From positions 254,292 through 318,291 of the forward strand of contig JADKEH010000004.1 in NCBI GenBank assembly GCA_016718155.1: a DNA stretch of 64,000 nucleotides, written 5' to 3'. Origin of the DNA: Candidatus Rhodoferax randersensis (GTDB lineage Bacteria > Pseudomonadota > Gammaproteobacteria > Burkholderiales > Burkholderiaceae_C). The translations under genes and the position numbers were made by a program. The notes below the pieces were generated by a model. The model saw only the letters and a program-made list of their open reading frames with translations, ran no database searches and was not told the origin of the DNA. Numbering within the stretch: the stretch's first letter is position 1; every line of letters begins with the position of its first letter. This document shows, one piece after another, positions 57,576 to 64,000 of the stretch.

Positions 57576-59747
57576 TCAATAAACGGGCTGAAAACGCCGG
57601 ATGGCGGCTTTCACGTCTTCGCTCAAGGCAAAGCCTACGCCATAGCGGGCGGCCAGCTGGTCGGCGCGTGTCACAAAGGCGTCAAGCCCCAAGCCGTAGA
57701 TGAACTGCATGGCGCCCCCGGTCCAGGCCGGAAAACCGATGCCGAAGATCGAGCCAATGTTGGCGTCATGCACCGTGGTCAACACGTTTTCGCTCAGACA
57801 GCGCGCGGTCTCCACAGCTTGACGGTAGAGCAGGCGGTCCTTCAGGTCCTGGATGTCCCATTGCACATCGGCCTTTTCGAACAGCGGTTTGAGTTGTGGC
57901 CAGAGGAACTTGCGCGCGCCTTTTTCGGTCGGGTACTCGTAGAAGCCGGCGCCGGCGGCACGTCCGGCACGGCCGAATTCGGTGACCATGCGACGGGTCA
58001 GCGCCTCGCCCGGTGTGGGTGTATAGGTCTTGCCCTCGGCGGCGTAGTCGGCCTGGGTCTGGTCCATCACGTGCACGCTCAGGGACAGCGATGTCTCGTC
58101 AATCACGGCCAGCGGCCCCACTGGCATGCCGCACTGCACGCCCGCGTTCTCGATGGCCGCCGCCGGGATGCCTTCGCCCAGCATGGCTACGCCCTCCATC
58201 ACGAAGGTGCCAAACACGCGGCTGGTAAAGAAGCCACGCGAGTCGTTCACCACGATGGGAATCTTGCCCAGCGCCTGCACGTAGTCGAAGGCGCGCGCCA
58301 CGGTCTCGTCGTTGGTCTGCGGGCCACGGATGATCTCCACCAGCTTCATCTTGTCCACCGGGCTGAAGAAGTGGATGCCGATGAACTTCTCGGGCGCGGC
58401 GCTGGCCTTGGCCAGCCCGCCGATGGGTAGCGTGGAGGTGTTGGAGGCGAAGAAGCCGCCCGGCGCGAGCTGGGGCTCGGCCTCCTGCGTGACCTTGGCC
58501 TTGAGTTCGCGGTTCTCGAATACGGCCTCGATGATCAACTCGCAGCCTTGCAGGTCGGCCACGTCACCGGTGGCGTGGATGCGGTCCAGCACTTGTTGCT
58601 GCACCTCAGGCGTCATGCGGCCCTTGTCGACCCGCGCCTGCGTCAGCTTGGCGCTGTAGGCTTTGCCGGCTTGAGCCTTGTCCAGGGTCACGTCCTTGAG
58701 CACAGTGGCGATGCCTTTGCTGGCCTGGGCGTAGGCAATGCCGGCCCCCATCATGCCGGCGCCCAGCAAGCCGACCTTGGCGGGTTTGAAGCGTGGCACG
58801 TCAACGTAGGCGCCGTCCCGTAGCGACTTCGGCCGCGACTGGCCGCTCTTGATGGCATTGAGGTTGAAAAAGAAGGTGTTGATCATGGCCCGCGCGTTGG
58901 TGCCGGTCATGAGTTTGGACAGGTAACGGCTCTCGATGCGCAGCGCCGTCTCGATGTCCACTTGCAGGCCCTCGACCATGCAGGCCATGATGGCCTCGGG
59001 CGCGGGGTACAGGCCACGCGTCTGCTTCTTGATCATGGCCGGTGCCACCGCGAGCATGCCGGCTACTGCCGGGCTCGACGGCAGGCCGCCCGGAACCTTG
59101 TAGCCCTTGGCCTCCCAAGGGTGCTGGGCGCTCGGGTTGGCGGCAATCCAGGCCAGCGCCTTGGCGCGCAACTCGCTGGCGTCGGCCACCAGCTCATGCA
59201 CCAGCCCCAGGCCCTTGGCTTCCTTGGGCGAGAAGGTCTTGCCTTCCACCAGGTAAGGCTGGGCACCCATCAGGCCCAAAAGACGGGTCATCTTGGTCAC
59301 GCCACTGGCACCTGGCAGCAGGCCCAGTGTCACTTCGGGCAGCCCAAACTGAATCTTGTTGTCGTCCACGGCGACGCGGTGGTGGCCCACCAGCGCCACT
59401 TCCCAGCCGCCGCCCAACGCGGTGCCGCCCAGGCAACTCACCACCGGCTTGCCCAGGGTCTCGATGGTGCGGAAGTTTTGCTTGAGGCGCTCGATTTCCT
59501 TGAAGATGGCGCTGGCATCGGTGGGCTGCAGACGCATGGCGCCTTTCAGGTCAGCACCGGCAAAGAAGGTCGATTTGGCCGAGGCCAGGAGGATGCCTTT
59601 GATGGCGTCCTTGTCCTGGACGACTCGGGCCGTCAGCTCGGTCATGTCTTCCTGCCACTGCAGGCACATGGTGTTGACCGGTGAGTTGGGCTCGTCAAAG
59701 GTGATGGTGGCGATGCCGTCTTGAAGTTCGTAGCGAATGGTTTTCAT
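57576..59747 (-). CDS. Bifunctional enoyl-CoA hydratase/3-hydroxyacyl-CoA dehydrogenase (FadB-like)
   Basis: This is a 723-residue multifunctional beta-oxidation protein. The N-terminal crotonase region (about 1-300) has GADLKGAM and CLGGTALGGGWEVALVGHHRVA, the oxyanion-hole Gly. The dehydrogenase region begins KVGLLGAGMMGAGIAYAQASKGI (NAD-binding) and contains IIEAVFENRELK and FFSPVDKMKLVEIIRG. It hydrates and oxidises acyl-CoAs in two steps. The ATG at 59747 is chosen over 59876. It lies just downstream of the thiolase gene, so the pair forms an acyl-CoA degradation unit. Confidence 0.95.
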   Translation of the reverse strand: MKTIRYELQDGIATITFDEPNSPVNTMCLQWQEDMTELTARVVQDKDAIKGILLASAKSTFFAGADLKGAMRLQPTDASAIFKEIERLKQNFRTIETLGKPVVSCLGGTALGGGWEVALVGHHRVAVDDNKIQFGLPEVTLGLLPGASGVTKMTRLLGLMGAQPYLVEGKTFSPKEAKGLGLVHELVADASELRAKALAWIAANPSAQHPWEAKGYKVPGGLPSSPAVAGMLAVAPAMIKKQTRGLYPAPEAIMACMVEGLQVDIETALRIESRYLSKLMTGTNARAMINTFFFNLNAIKSGQSRPKSLRDGAYVDVPRFKPAKVGLLGAGMMGAGIAYAQASKGIATVLKDVTLDKAQAGKAYSAKLTQARVDKGRMTPEVQQQVLDRIHATGDVADLQGCELIIEAVFENRELKAKVTQEAEPQLAPGGFFASNTSTLPIGGLAKASAAPEKFIGIHFFSPVDKMKLVEIIRGPQTNDETVARAFDYVQALGKIPIVVNDSRGFFTSRVFGTFVMEGVAMLGEGIPAAAIENAGVQCGMPVGPLAVIDETSLSLSVHVMDQTQADYAAEGKTYTPTPGEALTRRMVTEFGRAGRAAGAGFYEYPTEKGARKFLWPQLKPLFEKADVQWDIQDLKDRLLYRQAVETARCLSENVLTTVHDANIGSIFGIGFPAWTGGAMQFIYGLGLDAFVTRADQLAARYGVGFALSEDVKAAIRRFQPVY

Positions 59748-59774
59748 GTCTCTTATTGCTCCACAAGGTTTTGG

Positions 59775-59797
59775 GATGCGCTTCGCTCGCAACGACG
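59775..59797. repeat. Half copy of the GTCATTGCGAGCG-family repeat
   Basis: GCGCTTCGCTCGCAACGACG matches the right arm of the two full elements. The left arm is missing. It lies between the thiolase and FadB-like genes. Confidence 0.45.
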
Positions 59798-59811
59798 AAC
59801 AAGGCAAGTCC

Positions 59812-61017
59812 TTAGACTCTCTCGACAATCGTGGCAATGCCCATGCCGCCGCCCACGCACAGCGTGGCCATGCCATAACGCAGCTTGCGACGGTGCAGCT
59901 CGTCGATCAGGGTGCCCAGAATCATGGCGCCGGTGGCGCCCAGCGGGTGGCCCATGGCGATGGCGCCACCGTTGACATTGACCTTGTCGTGCGGCACCTT
60001 CATTTCCTTCATGAAGCGCATCACCACGGCCGCAAAAGCCTCGTTGACTTCGAACAAATCGATCTGGTCAATCGTCAGGCCGGCCTTGGCCAGGGCCTTG
60101 CGCGCCGCCGGCATGGGGCCGGTCAGCATGATGGTGGGGTCAGCGCCACTCAATGCCGTGCTGACGACGCGTGCCCTGGGTGTCAGGCCGTGCGCCCGGG
60201 CGGCGGCCTCGGAGCCGACCAGTACAGCGGCCGCGCCATCGACGATGCCCGACGAGTTGCCAGCGTGGTGCAGGTGGTGAATACGTTCGACCTGTGGGTA
60301 GCGCGTCTGCGCCACCTGATCGAACCCCATGCCGCCCATTTGTTCAAAGGCGGGTTTCAGGCTGGCCAGCCCTTCCATGGTGGTGTTGGGCTTGATGAAT
60401 TCGTCGTGGTCCAGAATCGTCTGGCCCAGGAAGTCCTTCACCGGCACCAGCGAGTGGGCAAAGTAGCCCGCGGCGCGCGCCTTGGTGGCGCGCCGCTGCG
60501 ACTCCAATGCATAGGCGTCCAGGTCCTCGCGGCTGAAACCCTCCAGTGTGGCAATCAAGTCGGCACCAATGCCTTGCGGCACAAACAGGGTTTGTGAGTT
60601 GGTCTCGGGGTCCATCGCCCAGGCGCCGCCGTCGGAGCCGATCGGCACCCGGCTCATGCTCTCGACACCGCCCGCCACCACCAGGTCTTCCCAGCCGCTG
60701 CGCACCTTTTGGGCAGCCAGATTGACCGCCTCCAGGCCCGAGGCGCAAAAGCGATTGATCTGAACGCCCGCGCACTGGTAGTCCCAGCCGGCCTTGAGTG
60801 CGGCCACCTTGGCCAGCACCGCGCCCTGGTCACCCACCGGGGAGACCACGCCCATCACCACGTCATCGACCTGTGCGGTGTCAAAGCCGTTGCGGCGCTG
60901 CAATTCGGTCAGCAGACCGGCGAGCAAGTTGACGGGCTTGACCTCGTACAAGCTGCCGTCCTTCTTGCCTTTGCCACGTGGCGTGCGCAGGGCGTCAAAT
61001 ACAAATGCTTCTGTCAT
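59812..61017 (-). CDS. Acetyl-CoA C-acyltransferase (FadA-like thiolase)
   Basis: This is a 401-residue thiolase. The nucleophile is Cys91 in [13 protein letters not shown], the His is in [16 protein letters not shown], and the second Cys is in TLCVGGGMG near the C terminus. It cleaves 3-ketoacyl-CoA with CoA, completing the cycle begun by the FadB-like enzyme. It is transcribed toward that gene. Confidence 0.95.
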   Translation of the reverse strand: MTEAFVFDALRTPRGKGKKDGSLYEVKPVNLLAGLLTELQRRNGFDTAQVDDVVMGVVSPVGDQGAVLAKVAALKAGWDYQCAGVQINRFCASGLEAVNLAAQKVRSGWEDLVVAGGVESMSRVPIGSDGGAWAMDPETNSQTLFVPQGIGADLIATLEGFSREDLDAYALESQRRATKARAAGYFAHSLVPVKDFLGQTILDHDEFIKPNTTMEGLASLKPAFEQMGGMGFDQVAQTRYPQVERIHHLHHAGNSSGIVDGAAAVLVGSEAAARAHGLTPRARVVSTALSGADPTIMLTGPMPAARKALAKAGLTIDQIDLFEVNEAFAAVVMRFMKEMKVPHDKVNVNGGAIAMGHPLGATGAMILGTLIDELHRRKLRYGMATLCVGGGMGIATIVERV

Positions 61018-61137
61018 GGAGTACTCCGAAAATGGGACCCACCGGCGATCAGTAGGTTGTGGCTGGACGGCGCCACTTATGGCACTGTCTTTGGGATCGT
61101 TGATCAGTATAAGTCATTTATGCCAAGCATTCGCTTT

Positions 61138-61143
61138 GTATAA
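61138..61143 (+). promoter_or_regulatory. Candidate -10 box of tex
   Basis: TATAAA lies 120 bases before the tex ATG in an AT-rich island (61100-61150) between divergent genes. No convincing -35 was found. The rest of 61018-61262 has no gene. Confidence 0.3.
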
Positions 61144-61262
61144 ATACGTCAGGGTCAAAATGTTGGGGCTCGGTTCCGCCCGTACAGCGCTTCTTCCTGT
61201 GGCACACTCGCGGCCTTCGTTTCATCGTTTTTGGCCGCGCGACGCGGCAAGTTCCGAGAGTT

Positions 61263-63623
61263 ATGCAAAAAATCATCGCGCAGATTGCGCAGGAAATCAG
61301 GGTTCATGGCAATCAGGTCGAGGCGGCAGTGGCGCTGCTCGATGGCGGGGCCACCGTGCCCTTTGTCGCGCGTTACCGCAAGGAAGCCACCGGTGGCTTG
61401 GACGACATTCAATTGCGGGAGCTGGAGGCTCGCTTGAGCTATTTGCGTGAGCTCGAAGAGCGCCGCACGGCGGTGCTCAAGAGCATCGACGAGCAGGGCA
61501 AGCTGACGCCGGTGTTGCATGCCGCGATCGCAGCCGCCGCCACCAAGCAGGAGCTGGAAGATCTGTACCTGCCCTACAAACAAAAGCGCCGCACCAAGGG
61601 CCAGATTGCGCGCGAGGCCGGCATCGAGCCACTGGCCGACAGACTGTTTGCCGATCCCACGCTCGTCCCCGCCGAGGAGGCCGTGGCCTTCGTCAAGATG
61701 GAAAAGAATGAAGCGGGTGACGATTTCACCACCGTGCCCGCTGTGTTGGACGGCGTGCGCGACATCCTGAGCGAACGCTGGGCCGAGGACGCCCCCTTGG
61801 TGCAGGACCTGCGCGAGTGGTTGTGGCAGGAGGCGGACTTCAAGTCCAGCCTGATGGCCGGTAAAGACGAGAACAATGCCGACGTAGCCAAGTTTCGCGA
61901 TTATTTCGACTACGCCGAACCGATTGGTCGGGTTCCCTCGCACCGCGCGCTGGCGGTGTTTCGCGGTCGGGCCATGGACTTGCTGGACGTGAAGCTGGCC
62001 CTGCCCGAGCCACCATCCGCGCCGGTCGCGAAGCCGGGCCAGAAGGCCACGCCAGTGGTGTCGCTGGCCGAAGCACGGATCGCGCTGCGCCTGGGTTGGA
62101 GTCACCTGGGGCGTGCTGGCGACGATCTGCTCCGCAAGTGTGTGGCCTGGTCCTGGCGCGTCAAGCTCAGCCTGTCCACCGAGCGTGATCTGTTCTCGCG
62201 CTTGCGGGAAGACGCCGAACGGGTGGCCATCAAGGTGTTCGCCGACAACCTGCGCGACCTGCTGCTGGCCGCGCCGGCCGGGCCGCGCGTGGTGATGGGG
62301 CTGGACCCCGGCATCCGCACCGGCGTCAAGGTGGCGGTGGTGGATGCCACCGGCAAGCTGGTCGAGACCGCCACGGTGTTCCCGCACGAACCCCGGCGCG
62401 ACTGGGAGGGCTCCTTGCACACACTGGCCAAGCTCAGCGAGAAACATGGCGTGAACCTGATCGCCATCGGCAACGGCACCGCCAGCCGCGAGACCGACAA
62501 GCTGGCCGCCGACCTGATCAAGCTGCTGGCCAAGGCGAGCGACCGGCAGATCGACAAGGTGGTGGTCAGCGAGGCCGGCGCCTCGGTCTACTCCGCCAGC
62601 GAATTTGCGTCGCAGGAAATGCCGGACGTGGACGTCAGCCTGCGCGGCGCCGCCAGCATTGCGCGCCGGCTGCAGGACCCCTTGGCCGAGCTGGTGAAAA
62701 TCGACCCCAAATCGATTGGTGTGGGCCAGTACCAGCACGACGTGAACCAGAGTGACCTGGCGCGTTCGCTCGAAGCGGTGGTGGAGGATTGTGTGAACTC
62801 GGTCGGCGTGGACCTGAATACCGCCAGCGTGCCGCTGTTGTCGCGTGTCTCGGGCCTGTCGGGCAGTGTGGCCAAGGCCGTGGTGCGCTGGCGCGAGGCC
62901 AACGGCGCGTTCAGGAGCCGTCAGCAACTGCTGCAGGTCTCCGGCCTGGGCGCCAAGACCTTCGAGCAAAGTGCGGGTTTTCTGCGTATCCGGGGTGGCG
63001 ACAACCCGCTGGACCTGACCGGCGTGCACCCGGAAACCTACTCGGTGGTGGAACAGATCATTGCCCACACCAAGAAGCCGGTGGCCGAGCTGATGGGCCG
63101 CGCCGACATGCTCAAGACCCTCAAGCCCGAACTGTTTGCCAACGACAAGTTTGGGGTCATCACGGTCAAGGACATCCTGGGCGAACTGGAGAAACCCGGC
63201 CGTGACCCGCGCCCGGACTTCAAGGTGGCGCGGCTCAACGATGAGGTGCAGGGCATCTTGGACTTGCGCGAGGGCATGATCCTGGAAGGCACGGTCAGCA
63301 ATGTGGCTGCCTTTGGCGCGTTTGTGGACCTGGGCGTACACCAGGACGGGCTGGTGCACGTCAGCCAGTTGAGCCATAAGTACGTGACCGATCCGCACGA
63401 GGTGGTCAAGACCGGGGATATCGTCAAGGTCCAGGTGGTCGAGGTTGATGTGGCGCGCAAGCGTATCGCCTTGACCATGAAGCTGGGCGCGGCGCCGCAA
63501 CGCCGGGATGCGGCGGATGGCAACCGCTACCAGGCGGCGGGCAACGGCCAGCGATCTCGACCTGCGCCCGCGCCTACCGGCTCTACGGCGATGGCATCGG
63601 CCTTTGCCCGATTGAAGGGGTAG
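61263..63623 (+). CDS. tex: Tex family RNA-binding protein (S1 domain)
   Basis: This is a 786-residue cytoplasmic protein. Family landmarks: ATVPFVARYRKEATGGLDD at the N terminus, GLDPGIRTGVKVAVVD (YqgF/RNase-H-like, near 345), helix-hairpin-helix blocks around LNTASVPLLSRVSGLSG and a C-terminal S1 domain (GMILEGTVSNVAAFGAFVDL onward). Tex binds nucleic acid and affects transcription and toxin expression. The ATG at 61263 is a good family start. It diverges from the fad-like genes. Confidence 0.96.
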   Translation: MQKIIAQIAQEIRVHGNQVEAAVALLDGGATVPFVARYRKEATGGLDDIQLRELEARLSYLRELEERRTAVLKSIDEQGKLTPVLHAAIAAAATKQELEDLYLPYKQKRRTKGQIAREAGIEPLADRLFADPTLVPAEEAVAFVKMEKNEAGDDFTTVPAVLDGVRDILSERWAEDAPLVQDLREWLWQEADFKSSLMAGKDENNADVAKFRDYFDYAEPIGRVPSHRALAVFRGRAMDLLDVKLALPEPPSAPVAKPGQKATPVVSLAEARIALRLGWSHLGRAGDDLLRKCVAWSWRVKLSLSTERDLFSRLREDAERVAIKVFADNLRDLLLAAPAGPRVVMGLDPGIRTGVKVAVVDATGKLVETATVFPHEPRRDWEGSLHTLAKLSEKHGVNLIAIGNGTASRETDKLAADLIKLLAKASDRQIDKVVVSEAGASVYSASEFASQEMPDVDVSLRGAASIARRLQDPLAELVKIDPKSIGVGQYQHDVNQSDLARSLEAVVEDCVNSVGVDLNTASVPLLSRVSGLSGSVAKAVVRWREANGAFRSRQQLLQVSGLGAKTFEQSAGFLRIRGGDNPLDLTGVHPETYSVVEQIIAHTKKPVAELMGRADMLKTLKPELFANDKFGVITVKDILGELEKPGRDPRPDFKVARLNDEVQGILDLREGMILEGTVSNVAAFGAFVDLGVHQDGLVHVSQLSHKYVTDPHEVVKTGDIVKVQVVEVDVARKRIALTMKLGAAPQRRDAADGNRYQAAGNGQRSRPAPAPTGSTAMASAFARLKG

Positions 63624-63782
63624 CTTGCGTGCTTGGCCTCGCCGCCCCGTGACTCCGAGGGGCCGGCGGATCAGCGTGAACTATTGCCGCCTCCAGCGGT
63701 TCAGGCGCTGACCGCAGGTGGTCCTTTCGCGGCCGGCGATGGATAATGGCAACACAGTGCGCTCATTGCACGGAGGTTGATT

Positions 63783-64000
63783 TTGAAAGCGCTGCACGCT
63801 TTGCTTGCTTCCCAATTCACGCTGCCGAGCATCCCCAAGGTGGTGGCGTTGCTGTTGAGCGAACTCGATCGCGATGAGCCTGATCTAAAGAAGATCACGC
63901 AACTGATCAGCACCGATCCGGCGCTGACCACGCGCTTGTTGAGGGTCTCCAATTCCGCACTGTTTCAGTTGTCGGGCAAGATCAACAGCGTGTCTGAGTC
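63783..64000 (+). CDS. HDOD-domain protein, N-terminal part (3' cut by window edge)
   Basis: Seventy-two residues are visible from a TTG at 63783 preceded by GGAGG at six bases. FTLPSIPKVVALLLSELDRDEPDLKKITQLISTDPALTTRLLRVSNSALFQLSGKIN is the start of an HDOD domain, a non-catalytic HD relative found in signalling proteins with GGDEF, EAL or kinase partners. The frame is open to the window end, so the rest of the protein and any output domain lie outside. Confidence 0.75.
   Translation, partial: MKALHALLASQFTLPSIPKVVALLLSELDRDEPDLKKITQLISTDPALTTRLLRVSNSALFQLSGKINSVSE

Noticed and set aside
61155..63500. 781-residue minus-strand open frame across tex
   Set aside because: Antisense to the intact tex gene; low-complexity His/Gln/Gly-rich translation with no family match that I recognise.

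Overview
The window is high-GC chromosomal DNA from a betaproteobacterium, most likely Burkholderiales/Comamonadaceae (Rhodoferax- or Polaromonas-like). I infer this from the gene order ndk-rlmN-pilW-rodZ-ispG-hisS-yfgM-bamB-der-hfq-hflX-hflK-hflC-(DUF2065)-hisZ-purA, which is a betaproteobacterial signature, and from the protein sequences themselves. I see no rRNA, tRNA, CRISPR array, phage or insertion sequence. The window is cut inside a gene at both ends.

Accessory part, about 1-8900. A tightly packed plus-strand unit runs from the edge to 5918: the end of a bile-acid/sodium-type symporter, two NAD(P)-dependent SDR enzymes, a secreted haem-binding beta-propeller protein, an MFS exporter and a membrane-anchored relative of the DAPG (phloroglucinol) hydrolase PhlG. 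Together they look like an uncharacterised small-molecule modification and transport pathway, the best candidate here for an undescribed system. After it come a RHH/ParE toxin-antitoxin pair behind a promoter embedded in a palindrome, and a minus-strand secreted pectate-lyase-like protein followed by what looks like a decayed gene end.

Mixed housekeeping, 8900-31400. This holds an ABC-F ATPase, an old yellow enzyme diverging from an MFS transporter, a DEAD-box helicase, a frameshifted 3'-5' exonuclease, an NlpC/P60 peptidase, a cysteine hydrolase, propionyl-CoA synthetase, and the 2-oxoglutarate dehydrogenase operon sucA-sucB-lpdA followed by a frameshifted zapE. A PP2C phosphatase, a YdcH-like small protein, the divergent bamD/rluD pair, and scpB-rluB follow.

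Core cluster, 31500-49700. This links nucleotide metabolism (ndk, purA, a phosphoribosyltransferase), rRNA/tRNA modification (rlmN), pili and cell shape (pilW, rodZ), isoprenoids (ispG), His-tRNA synthesis (hisS), outer-membrane assembly (yfgM, bamB), ribosome biogenesis (der), RNA chaperoning (hfq, hflX), membrane-protease control (hflK, hflC) and histidine synthesis (hisZ). A PLP-dependent metC-like enzyme ends the run.

Last part, 49700-64000. A minus-strand coupled trio (tesA-like esterase, mnmH, SMP-30-like lactonase) diverges from a ybbA-like ATPase and rlmB. A split chromate transporter, an SDR reductase, an alpha/beta hydrolase, a FadB/FadA-type beta-oxidation pair, tex and the start of an HDOD-domain gene follow.

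The intergenic DNA carries at least three families of short palindromic repeats. One is a 55-bp tandem array between convergent genes whose relatives recur in two other intergenic spacers. Two genes (zapE and the exonuclease) carry single-base frameshifts, either real decay or sequencing error.
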